DNA from: JBBDXA01 sp040902585
Lineage (GTDB): Bacteria > Planctomycetota > Phycisphaerae > Phycisphaerales > Phycisphaeraceae
DNA: 28,419 bases
Reading direction: 5' to 3'
NCBI GenBank assembly: GCA_040902585.1
Contig: JBBDXA010000128.1
Coordinates: forward strand, 1-28,419
Every line of letters starts with the position of its first letter. The first letter of the stretch is position 1. This document shows positions 11,788 through 19,380 of the stretch, piece after piece. The notes below the pieces were generated by a model that ran no database searches, was not told the origin of the DNA, and saw only the letters and a list, made by a program, of their open reading frames with translations. The position numbers and the translations under genes were made by a program.

Positions 11788-14280
11788 ATGACGCAGCAGA
11801 GCAACCCGTGGCAGGGCGGTCGCCACAATCGTCGAATGACCCGCCGTCAACAGCGAGGCCGGGGCCTTGCAGCTCCGGTTTTTGAAGTGATCGAGCCGCG
11901 CGTGCTCATGTCCACCACGCCGGTGGTCAACGCCAACATCGTCGTTGACACCGCGGCTGACAGCGGCGACGGCTCGCTGCGCTGGGCGATCGACAAGGCG
12001 AACACGGATGCCGGCAAAGATCGGATCGTCTTCGCGATCGCCGGCTCGGGGCCTCACACCATCTTCCTGACCACGCAGCTTCCGCAACTGACGGACAACG
12101 ACGGCGTCGTCATCGACGGCACGACTCAGGCCGGCTACGACAGCTCACCCGTCATTGGCATCAACGGCTCGTTCATCAGCGGATCGTTCGACTTCGGCCT
12201 GCGCGTCTTCTCCAGCCAGAATGAAATCCGCGGCCTGTCCGTGCAGAACTTTGATATCAACGGCATTCACATCGCCAAGAGCACAGCGCTCCCGGACACG
12301 CCGATCAACAACCTGATTGAACTCAACTACATCGGCGTGGGCTTTGACGGCGTGACGGACATGGGCATGGGCCAATCCGGCGTCAACATCAGTGAAGCCG
12401 ATGGCAACACCATTCGAAACAACGTCATCTCCGGCAACACGGATTTCGGCATCGGGTTGACAGGCAACGCGGACAACAATCTCATCGAAGGCAACAAGAT
12501 CGGCACCAACGCGGCAGGTACCGCCGCGGTCGGCAACCTGTTCGGCATCGCCCTGTACCGCGTCGGAGCCTTCGGTTCGCCCACGGGCAACAACAACACC
12601 ATCACCGGCAATCTCATCTCCGGCAACAGCGGCGACGGCGTGGGAGTCAGCGGCTTCAGCACCACCAGCGGCAAAAACAACATCATCCAGAACAACAGGA
12701 TCGGCACCGACATCACCGGCACCGCGGCCTTGGCCAACGGCGGCTACGGGGTGTCGATCAATGTCGAAACCTCCGGCACACTCGTCGGCGGCACCGGCAG
12801 CGGCGAAGGCAACATCATCGCCTTCAACGCGCTCGACGGCGTGAAGGTCTTCGGCGGAACCGCTCATGCCATTCTCGGCAACTCCATTCACTCCAACGGT
12901 GTAAAGGGCATCCAGGTGGATTCACCCGTCACCGCCGCGCCGGTCGTCACCGGTGCCGAGTCCGATGGCTTGACCACCACCGTCACCGGCACGCTGACCG
13001 GCTCGGGCGAGTACCGCATCGAATTCTTCGCCAACACGGCGGCCGACGCCTCAGGCTTCGGCGAGGGCAGGACGTTCATTGGATTCAAAGAGGTGACGGT
13101 CTCGGGCACCACCAACTTCACCGCTGACATGCTCGACGCCGCCGCTGTCGGCGACATCGTCAGCGCCACGGCCACGGTCATCGAAGTCGTCGGAATGGTC
13201 GAGGTCTTGCGAGACACCAGCGAGTTCAGCGCGACCGGCGGGCCCGGCACCATCGTCGAATCGTCCACCCCGCCCAACACCGCGCCCTCGATCAACGCAA
13301 TCAACGGCCTGACCGAAGGCGTGCGCGGCCAGACGCTGACTTACACGGTTGACTTCACCGACCCCGATGCCCTGGACACGCACACGATTGAATGGGTGAT
13401 CACCAACTCGCTGTCAGCCATCGTCGCCAGCGGCAACGGAGCGAGTATCGACTTCACGTCGACGGTCATGGACACCTTCACCGTCAGTGTGACGGTTACT
13501 GACGCAGCCGAGACCTCCGACTCCGCGACGCTCGACGTCACGATAGAACTGCTGGCCGTCGCCATCGATCCCGTCTCCGGCCAGCTTGCGCTCTTCGTCG
13601 GCGGCAGCGACGGCAGGGACAAGATCACGATCAAGAACGGCATGCAGGTCGGCGAACTGAAAGTCGAAGTGGACGAGAAAGATTACGACGTGAAGTCAAA
13701 GGTGATCGTCGGCCCGCCGCCGGTCCAGCGCGTCATCGTCTTCGGCGGCGACGGGGACGATGACATCAAGCTCGACAAACACGTCGTGGGCATCATCGCC
13801 GAGTTCTACGGCGGCGCGGGCAAGGACAAGCTCCGCGGCGGCAAGGAAAGCGACATCCTCGTCGGAGGCGACGGCGATGATCTGCTCGACGGCGACGACG
13901 GCCGGGATGTGCTCATCGGCGGCAACGGCAAGGACAAGGTCGTCGGCGATGATGATGATGACATCGTCATCGGCAGCTCCACGGCCTACGACAGCGACCG
14001 CGCGGCCCTCGTCGCCATCGCCGCCGAGTGGAATAGCGTGCAGATCGGCCTGTCCGCTCAGGACGATTACCTTCGCCGCATCAACAACCTCAAGTTCGGC
14101 GGCGGCCTCAATGGCTCGTTTGTGTTCAACGATCTCACCGTGTTCGAAGACGGCGTGAAGGACACGCTCCAGGGCAAGAAGGGCCTGGATTGGTTCATCG
14201 GCTCCGATGACGATGACAAGACCGATGCGGCCAATTCGGAAATCCTGACCCAGGTTGAGATTGATTTCCTGTTGTCGTGA
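11788..14280 (+). CDS. Giant secreted protein: planctomycete sorting motif, parallel beta-helix, RTX-like calcium repeats
   Basis: 830 residues. The N-terminus is Arg-rich followed by FEVIEPRVLMST (32-43), the LEPR-like motif at the start of many large exported planctomycete proteins. Residues about 50-390 carry Asn/Gly-rich repeats (NTIRNNVISGN, NNLIEGNKIGTNAAGTAA, NNTITGNLISGNSG), the pattern of a right-handed parallel beta-helix as in pectate-lyase-like folds. About 395-500 and 505-600 are beta-sandwich segments; the second (NTAPSINAINGLTEGVRGQT) resembles a cadherin/PKD module. Residues about 650-730 hold RTX nonapeptides (GGAGKDKLRGG, GGDGDDLLDGDDGRDVLIGG), which bind calcium. The ATG at 11788 follows AAGAGGA and starts just before the Arg-rich leader. 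Likely extracellular or surface-bound, with an adhesin or polysaccharide-binding/cleaving role; no catalytic residues were identified. Confidence 0.9.
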   Translation: MTQQSNPWQGGRHNRRMTRRQQRGRGLAAPVFEVIEPRVLMSTTPVVNANIVVDTAADSGDGSLRWAIDKANTDAGKDRIVFAIAGSGPHTIFLTTQLPQLTDNDGVVIDGTTQAGYDSSPVIGINGSFISGSFDFGLRVFSSQNEIRGLSVQNFDINGIHIAKSTALPDTPINNLIELNYIGVGFDGVTDMGMGQSGVNISEADGNTIRNNVISGNTDFGIGLTGNADNNLIEGNKIGTNAAGTAAVGNLFGIALYRVGAFGSPTGNNNTITGNLISGNSGDGVGVSGFSTTSGKNNIIQNNRIGTDITGTAALANGGYGVSINVETSGTLVGGTGSGEGNIIAFNALDGVKVFGGTAHAILGNSIHSNGVKGIQVDSPVTAAPVVTGAESDGLTTTVTGTLTGSGEYRIEFFANTAADASGFGEGRTFIGFKEVTVSGTTNFTADMLDAAAVGDIVSATATVIEVVGMVEVLRDTSEFSATGGPGTIVESSTPPNTAPSINAINGLTEGVRGQTLTYTVDFTDPDALDTHTIEWVITNSLSAIVASGNGASIDFTSTVMDTFTVSVTVTDAAETSDSATLDVTIELLAVAIDPVSGQLALFVGGSDGRDKITIKNGMQVGELKVEVDEKDYDVKSKVIVGPPPVQRVIVFGGDGDDDIKLDKHVVGIIAEFYGGAGKDKLRGGKESDILVGGDGDDLLDGDDGRDVLIGGNGKDKVVGDDDDDIVIGSSTAYDSDRAALVAIAAEWNSVQIGLSAQDDYLRRINNLKFGGGLNGSFVFNDLTVFEDGVKDTLQGKKGLDWFIGSDDDDKTDAANSEILTQVEIDFLLS

Positions 14281-14325
14281 GGTTGACGCATCCGTGCAAA
14301 CGGATCGCAAGGCGTGTGTCGGCCT

Positions 14326-14360
14326 GGCCCTCCCCTAATTCCTCCCTGGGAGGGAGGGAA
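14326..14360 (+). repeat. CCCTCCC/GGGAGGG palindromic repeat, family E
   Basis: GCCCTCCCCTAATTCCTCCC followed by TGGGAGGGAGGGAA. CCTCCC and GGGAGG arms form a tight hairpin. Relatives: 1132-1165 and 1040-1056 inside the ABC exporter gene, 60-80, and 19308-19323. It lies 45 bases after the giant gene's stop with no T-run. Confidence 0.7.
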
Positions 14361-14425
14361 ATCCAACCCTGTCGTTGCTCCCTTGCGCCCGCACCTCTAT
14401 CATGCCCGGATTGCGGAGGTTCGTT

Positions 14426-15529
14426 ATGCGCTTAACAGCGATCAGGGTTCGACCGGCATTGCGGTTCGTCGGCGCGGCTGCCTGCATCATGCTTGCCGTC
14501 GCTGTCGCACAGGCTCAGGAAACGCGCCGGCTTGATGACCAAGGCAACTTCGAGAAAGAGCCGGCCTACGCCCCCAATTCCCCGGAAGGCCGGCTTCAGG
14601 CGGTGCGCGCCGCCTATGCCGCCAAGGACTATGGCGAGACAATCGACCTGGCCTCGGACTGGATCGACGAATACCCCACGCACCCCTGGCTCGATCAGGC
14701 CTACTTCCTTCGCGCCAACGCCACGGCTGACGACGACGATCTATATGAATCGCTGTTCGATTACGAATACCTGATCCGCAGTTTCCCCGCCTCCGAACTC
14801 TTCGAGCAGGCCCTGGAAAAGGAATACCGCATCGCCCTGGCGTTCCTCGGCGGCAAGAACAAGAAGTTCCTGGGCATGGCCATCCTCGATGCCAGCGGCG
14901 AAGGCGAAGAACTGCTGGTGCGCATTCAGGAACGCTACCCCGGAAGCGAACTGGGCGAGAAGGCCATGCTCTCGCTGGGTGATTATTACTTCAACGAAGC
15001 GAACATGTCCCAGGCGGTCGATGCCTACGACCTGTTCCTGCTCAACTACCCGCGCAGCAAGTATCGCGAACGCGTGATGCGCAGGCTCGTCGACGCCAGC
15101 CTGGCACGGTTCAAGGGTCCTGCCTACGACCCGCGCGGCCTGCTCGACGCCAGCCAGCGGTTACGCCAGTATCGCCAGGAGTTTCCCGCCGCCGCCGAAC
15201 GCATCGGTGTGGATGCCCTGCTCGTCCGCATCGAAGAATCACTGGCGGTCAAGACGCTGCACACCGCCCAGTGGTACGAGCGGCAGGGCAAGGACGTGAG
15301 CGCAGCCTACCTCTACAAGCGGATCATTAAGGATTACGCCAGCACCATCGCCGCCCAGGAAGCCGTCAACCGCCTGCGCGAGCTGGACCCCAAGGGCATC
15401 ATCACCGCCCGTGTCGGCACGGGCACCGGCGGCGGCAGGACCAGCGATATCATTCGCGCTCCGCTCACCGGTTCCGGCGACAAGCCCGATAACCGCAACC
15501 CCGTGCCCCCAGTCCCCCGGGAAGATTGA
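14426..15529 (+). CDS. BamD-like TPR protein (outer-membrane protein assembly)
   Basis: 367 residues. A signal peptide (FVGAAACIMLAVAVAQAQ) is followed by tetratricopeptide-like helical repeats of the BamD/YfiO type: ETIDLASDWIDEYPTHPWLD, the ERYPGSELGEKAMLSLGDYY segment, AVDAYDLFLLNYPRSKYRER, and a C-terminal AAYLYKRIIKDYASTIAAQ helix pair. BamD supports BamA in inserting beta-barrel proteins into the outer membrane. Canonical BamD is a lipoprotein of about 245 residues; this one is longer, has a Pro/Gly-rich tail and lacks a clear lipobox after its hydrophobic segment. The ATG at 14426 is chosen because GGAGG precedes it by six bases. Its stop overlaps the lptE start by one base (TGATG), so the two are translationally coupled. 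Confidence 0.8.
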   Translation: MRLTAIRVRPALRFVGAAACIMLAVAVAQAQETRRLDDQGNFEKEPAYAPNSPEGRLQAVRAAYAAKDYGETIDLASDWIDEYPTHPWLDQAYFLRANATADDDDLYESLFDYEYLIRSFPASELFEQALEKEYRIALAFLGGKNKKFLGMAILDASGEGEELLVRIQERYPGSELGEKAMLSLGDYYFNEANMSQAVDAYDLFLLNYPRSKYRERVMRRLVDASLARFKGPAYDPRGLLDASQRLRQYRQEFPAAAERIGVDALLVRIEESLAVKTLHTAQWYERQGKDVSAAYLYKRIIKDYASTIAAQEAVNRLRELDPKGIITARVGTGTGGGRTSDIIRAPLTGSGDKPDNRNPVPPVPRED

Positions 15530-16050
15530 TGCAGATGCTTCGCCCCCGAGTTCCGCAGGTCTGTCTTGGCGCCGCGATGATGGCTTTGTTATCCGGCTGC
15601 GGCTATACGCACACCGCGCTCTTCCCCGAAAATATCCGCTCCGTGGCCGTGCCCATCTTCGATAATCGCACCGTCCAGTACCGCGGCCTGGAGCGTGACC
15701 TGACCGAAGCCCTCATTAAAGAGATCGAAACCCGCGGCACGCAGATGAAAGTCGTCCGCTCCGACGAAGCCGAGTCCATCCTGACCGGCTCGATCCTCCA
15801 GGTTCAGCAGCGGGTTCTGAGCCTGGATCGCGTGGCCGGCCTGCCGGCGGATGTCGAAGTGACCGTCATCCTCAACTTCGAATGGAAGAACCAGCGGACG
15901 GGCGAAGTGATCCGGGACCGCCGCGGCTTTGCCGTGGTCGGCCGACATCTGCCCAACCGCACCTTCGGCGAAGCGTATGAAGTGGCACAGCACGAAGTCG
16001 CCCAGCAGGCGGCCCGTGATATCGTGACCGTGATGCAGTCCAACTGGTAG
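15529..16050 (+). CDS. lptE: LptE-like outer-membrane LPS-assembly lipoprotein
   Basis: 173 residues with a lipoprotein signal peptide ending in the lipobox LLSGC (acylated C24). The mature part follows the LptE pattern: GYTHTALFPENIRSVAVPIF, then RGLERDLTEALIKEIE, AESILTGSILQVQQRVLS and the C-terminal EVAQQAARDIVTVM helix. LptE plugs the LptD barrel that moves lipopolysaccharide to the cell surface. Its presence implies an asymmetric, LPS-bearing outer membrane. It is coupled to the bamD-like gene by a TGATG overlap, so both probably form one envelope-biogenesis operon. No lptD lies in this window. Family assignment rests on pattern and context. Confidence 0.83.
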   Translation: MQMLRPRVPQVCLGAAMMALLSGCGYTHTALFPENIRSVAVPIFDNRTVQYRGLERDLTEALIKEIETRGTQMKVVRSDEAESILTGSILQVQQRVLSLDRVAGLPADVEVTVILNFEWKNQRTGEVIRDRRGFAVVGRHLPNRTFGEAYEVAQHEVAQQAARDIVTVMQSNW

Positions 16051-16196
16051 GAATAAAAGGATTGAACTTCGCGGCAGGTCAGGATGTAAGGACGTATGGC
16101 GTTGAGGTTGGAAGGTTCAGCGGCGGGCACCACGAGCCGGTTTTGTGATACTGGAGACCTGGTGCCGGCTGCATTGACTGCGGAATCTGCTCGATG

Positions 16197-16227
16197 ATGA
16201 CTCTTACGGCGTGAAGGCGGCTAGAAT
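16197..16227 (+). promoter_or_regulatory. Possible sigma-70-like promoter for ftsH
   Basis: TAGAAT at 16222-16227 is preceded, 19 bases earlier, by ATGACT (16197-16202). The -10 box is good and the -35 weak. It lies 35 bases before the ftsH start in a 212-base gap after lptE in which no terminator was found. Confidence 0.35.
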
Positions 16228-16262
16228 TGCCCGTCCACGTGCGTGTCCGATAAGGAGCCGTA

Positions 16263-18305
16263 ATGGCTGATCAGAACAAGAACGCCCCCAAGCGAACCGG
16301 TGACGACGACCAGGGCCCCACCCGCGGCCCGCAGCGCCCGCCCCAGCCGCCCGCCTCGCGCAACATGGGCTGGCTGATGCTCATCGCCCTGGCGGTGGTG
16401 CTGCTGTTCGTCCTCACCAAGTCCGGCGGCCAGCCCGCCGAGGTCCAAGCTCAGAAGTTCCTAACCTGGGCGAGCGAAGGCCGATTCAAAGATGCCATCG
16501 TCATCGAAGACACGCGATTCATCGGCACGCTCAGCGAGAAAATGATGGGCCTGCCCGAGAAGATGCAGCCGCCCTTCAAGGTCTACATGACCGTCAGTCC
16601 GCAGACCAAGGCCATGTGGCTTCAGATTCTGCTGGACAACAAGGGTCCGCTGGTCATGGTGCAGGAAGACCCGGGCACCGGCCTGTGGGTCCACATGCTC
16701 ATCTCCTGGGGCCCGTTCATCATCCTCGCGTTCCTCATTTACTTCTTCGTGTTCCGTTCCATCCGCAACGCAGGCGGCGGCGGCGGTATGCTCGGCTCCT
16801 TCGGTCGGTCGCGCCATCGCATGATGACCAAGGAACACTCCAACATCACGCTGAATGATGTCGCGGGTATCGATGAAGCGAAGGACGAAGTCGCGGAAAT
16901 TATCGAGTTCCTCAAGAATCCCAAGAAGTTCCAGCGCCTGGGCGGGCGCGTGCCGCGCGGCGTGCTGCTCATCGGTTCGCCCGGCTGCGGCAAGACCCTC
17001 CTCGCCAAGGCCGTTGCCGGTGAGGCGGATGTGCCGTTCTTCTCCATCAGCGGTTCGGACTTCGTGGAAATGTTCGTCGGCGTCGGCGCATCGCGCGTGC
17101 GCGATCTCTTCAAACAGGCCAAGGACAACTCGCCCTGCATCATCTTCCTCGATGAAATCGATGCGGTCGGCCGCCGCCGCGGCTCAGGTTTTTCTTCAGG
17201 CGGTCATGACGAGCGCGAGCAGACACTCAACGCCATCCTCGTCGAGATGGACGGCTTCGACACCAACGATCAGGTCATCGTCGTCGCCGCCACCAACCGG
17301 GCAGACATCCTCGACCCGGCGCTGACGCGGCCGGGCCGTTTTGATCGCCAGATCCAGGTCCCGCTGCCCGACGTGCGCGGCCGGTATGAAATCCTCAAGG
17401 TCCACGCCAAGCGCATCAAGACCGGGCCTGATGTCAATCTCGAAAAGCTCGCTCGCGGCACGCCCATGTTCTCCGGTGCGGACCTGTCTGCGATCATCAA
17501 TGAAGCCGCTATCGGCGCGACTTTGCAGAACAAGGACTACGTCGAACACACCGATCTGGAAGAGGCCCGCGACAAGGTCAAGTGGGGCCGGGCGCTCAAG
17601 AGCCGCAAGGTGGAAGAGGATGAAAAGAAGGTCATCGCCTACCACGAGGCCGGCCACGCGATCATCATGCACTTCGATCCCGATCAGCCCGAACCGCTGC
17701 ACAAGGTGACGATCATCCCTCGCGGCGAAGCGCTGGGCGTCACCTTCATGCTGCCCTCGCGCGACCGATACATCCGCACTCGCAAGTACCTCCTGGGCAT
17801 GATGCGCATGACCTTCGGCGGGCGCATCGCTGAGGACATGTTCTGCGGCGACATCAGCAGCGGCGCGGCAGGCGACATCCGCCAGGCCACGTCCATCGCC
17901 CGCGCCATGATCATGCACTACGGCATGAGCGAAAAGCTCGGCTTCCAGCTCTTCGGCAATGACGACACCGGCAACCCCTGGGAGCAGCCCGAGAAGGCCT
18001 ACTCCGACGACACCGCCCGCCTTATTGACGCCGAAGTCAAAAGCCTGATCGATCAGACCTACTCCCAAGCGAAGACCATGCTCGAAGGGCATCGCGAGCA
18101 GCTTCAGGCCCTGGCCGAGGCGCTGTTGAAATACGAAACGCTCACCGGCGAGGAAGTGGACAAGCTCATGAAGGGCGAGCCGCTGAATAAGAGCACCGTG
18201 AGCGATCTCTTGCGCGCCGAACAGGACAAGGGCCGTCAGCCCAAGGTCGCCCCGCCGCAGGAAGACCTGCCCGGCGGCGGCAGGACGATGCCCAGCCCGG
18301 CGTGA
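16263..18305 (+). CDS. ftsH: ATP-dependent zinc metalloprotease FtsH
   Basis: Membrane-anchored AAA+ protease that extracts and degrades membrane and regulatory proteins; works as a hexamer in the inner membrane. 680 residues. Seen: Pro-rich cytoplasmic leader (1-34), TM1 MGWLMLIALAVVLLFVL (35-51), periplasmic domain (about 55-143), TM2 (about 146-166), Gly-rich linker, Walker A GSPGCGKT (238-245), pore loop FVGVGAS (271-277), Walker B IIFLDEID (293-300), SRH around TNRADILDPAL (344-354), zinc site HEAGH (461-465) and third ligand D538 in SGAAGDI. AAGGAG precedes the ATG. The first membrane helix starts later than in E. coli FtsH because of the 34-residue leader. It follows bamD-lptE, which fits an envelope quality-control role. 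Confidence 0.97.
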   Translation: MADQNKNAPKRTGDDDQGPTRGPQRPPQPPASRNMGWLMLIALAVVLLFVLTKSGGQPAEVQAQKFLTWASEGRFKDAIVIEDTRFIGTLSEKMMGLPEKMQPPFKVYMTVSPQTKAMWLQILLDNKGPLVMVQEDPGTGLWVHMLISWGPFIILAFLIYFFVFRSIRNAGGGGGMLGSFGRSRHRMMTKEHSNITLNDVAGIDEAKDEVAEIIEFLKNPKKFQRLGGRVPRGVLLIGSPGCGKTLLAKAVAGEADVPFFSISGSDFVEMFVGVGASRVRDLFKQAKDNSPCIIFLDEIDAVGRRRGSGFSSGGHDEREQTLNAILVEMDGFDTNDQVIVVAATNRADILDPALTRPGRFDRQIQVPLPDVRGRYEILKVHAKRIKTGPDVNLEKLARGTPMFSGADLSAIINEAAIGATLQNKDYVEHTDLEEARDKVKWGRALKSRKVEEDEKKVIAYHEAGHAIIMHFDPDQPEPLHKVTIIPRGEALGVTFMLPSRDRYIRTRKYLLGMMRMTFGGRIAEDMFCGDISSGAAGDIRQATSIARAMIMHYGMSEKLGFQLFGNDDTGNPWEQPEKAYSDDTARLIDAEVKSLIDQTYSQAKTMLEGHREQLQALAEALLKYETLTGEEVDKLMKGEPLNKSTVSDLLRAEQDKGRQPKVAPPQEDLPGGGRTMPSPA

Positions 18306-18351
18306 GACGTGTTCGATTGCGTTGGTTTAGCGGGGTACGTGCAGGAATCGA

Positions 18352-18374
18352 CGTTGCTACGCCGCGAGCGGCTA
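18352..18374 (-). repeat. Dispersed palindromic repeat, family D (copy 2)
   Basis: On the minus strand reads TAGCCGCTCGCGGCGTAGC then AACG. It matches the copy at 27501-27523 (TAGCCGCTTGCGGCTTAGC then AACG) at all but two positions. It lies in the 80 bases between ftsH and the DUF58 gene. Confidence 0.75.
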
Positions 18375-18385
18375 CAATCGGCGGC

Positions 18386-19294
18386 ATGATCGACCCTTCA
18401 CAGTGGGCGAATCTCGGCGGGCTGTTCTTTGTCGCAAGGCACCTGGTGCAGGGCCTGTGGACCGGCAGGCATGCTTCCGTCCGCCACGGCAGCGGGCTCG
18501 ATTTCCACGACTACCGCGTTTACACGCCCGGCGACAACCCGGCGGAGGTCGACTGGAAACTCTACGGCCGGACCGATCGCTACTACGTCAAACGCAATCA
18601 ACAACTCACCGATCTCTCCGCGTACATCCTGGTGGACTGCTCCGCCTCGATGGATTTTGCCCGCCTCGACCGCGCGGGCCGCTCACTGCACGGCGACAAG
18701 GTGATGACGAAACTCCGTTACGCGCAGATGCTGGCGGCGGCGATCGCGTTTCTCACCATCCGTCAGGGCGATCGCGCGGGCGTCGGACTGTTCGGGTCGA
18801 AGCTGATTGACCACGTTGCGCCGGGCGGGAGTTGGGCGCAGCTTCAGCGTGTGTGTTCGGTGATAGAGAGTGCGAAGCCGCAAGCGGCGGGGGATGTGGG
18901 CGAGGCGATCAAACAGGCGCACAGCCTGCGCATGAAGCGGGGGTTGCTTGTGTTAATCAGTGACTTGTTGGACGAGCCCGCGCCGCTGTTTGAAGGGCTG
19001 AGCCGGTTCCGGCATGACCGCTTCGATATTGTCGTGTTTCAGATTCTGTCGCCGCAGGAGTTGGGTCTGGAAGGTTTGCAGCGGGCGCGGTTGCAGATGA
19101 TCGACAGCGAGACGAAGGACCGGGTGCATACGGATGTCACGCGCGTGCAGAAGCGGTACAGCGAGCTTGTTGAAGGACACATCGCTTCGCTGCGTCGCGG
19201 CTGCCAGGCAAGGCAAGTCGACTACAACCTGCTGTCGATGGCTGAGCCGGTGACGACGGCGCTAAGAAGGTATGTGTCGCGGCGCGGACGGTGA
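18386..19294 (+). CDS. DUF58 domain protein (vWA-like, MoxR-associated)
   Basis: 302 residues. DUF58 family: HDYRVYTPGDNPAEVDWKLY (about 52-71) and TDRYYVKRNQQ mark the conserved core, followed by a von Willebrand A-like fold with a partly MIDAS-like ILVDCSASMDF (about 81-91) and a later GLLVLISDLLDEP strand. Such proteins are usually encoded beside MoxR AAA+ ATPases and batA/batB-like genes and are thought to be MoxR clients in assembly or stress functions; no moxR is in this window. The ATG at 18386 is chosen because the family N-terminus fits there; the ribosome site is weak and the frame is open back to 18302. Residues about 162-168 (SAKPQAAG) are encoded by a copy of palindromic repeat D. 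Confidence 0.88.
   Translation: MIDPSQWANLGGLFFVARHLVQGLWTGRHASVRHGSGLDFHDYRVYTPGDNPAEVDWKLYGRTDRYYVKRNQQLTDLSAYILVDCSASMDFARLDRAGRSLHGDKVMTKLRYAQMLAAAIAFLTIRQGDRAGVGLFGSKLIDHVAPGGSWAQLQRVCSVIESAKPQAAGDVGEAIKQAHSLRMKRGLLVLISDLLDEPAPLFEGLSRFRHDRFDIVVFQILSPQELGLEGLQRARLQMIDSETKDRVHTDVTRVQKRYSELVEGHIASLRRGCQARQVDYNLLSMAEPVTTALRRYVSRRGR
18871..18892 (+). repeat. Family D repeat inside the DUF58 gene (copy 3)
   Basis: The 22 bases are identical to 5039-5060 and are read in frame as part of SAKPQAAG, between the helix ending VIES and the helix GEAIKQAHSL. This is a surface position in a vWA-like fold. Confidence 0.8.
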
Positions 19295-19324
19295 TCGGCT
19301 CTGTCTCCCTTCCAGGGAGGGAAA

Positions 19325-19352
19325 GAAAAACGCCCCAGCCGAAGCCGGGGCG
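19325..19352 (-). terminator. Strong intrinsic terminator for the DUF4159 gene
   Basis: On the minus strand ACGCCCC-GGCTTCGGCT-GGGGCGT is followed by TTTTTCTTT: a seven-base G/C stem, an inner GC-rich stem with a UUCG-type loop, and a U-run. It is 29 bases beyond the stop of the minus-strand gene ending at 19381 and lies between convergent genes. Confidence 0.9.
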
Positions 19353-19380
19353 TGTGGACTGCATCTGCAGGTTCAGACGA

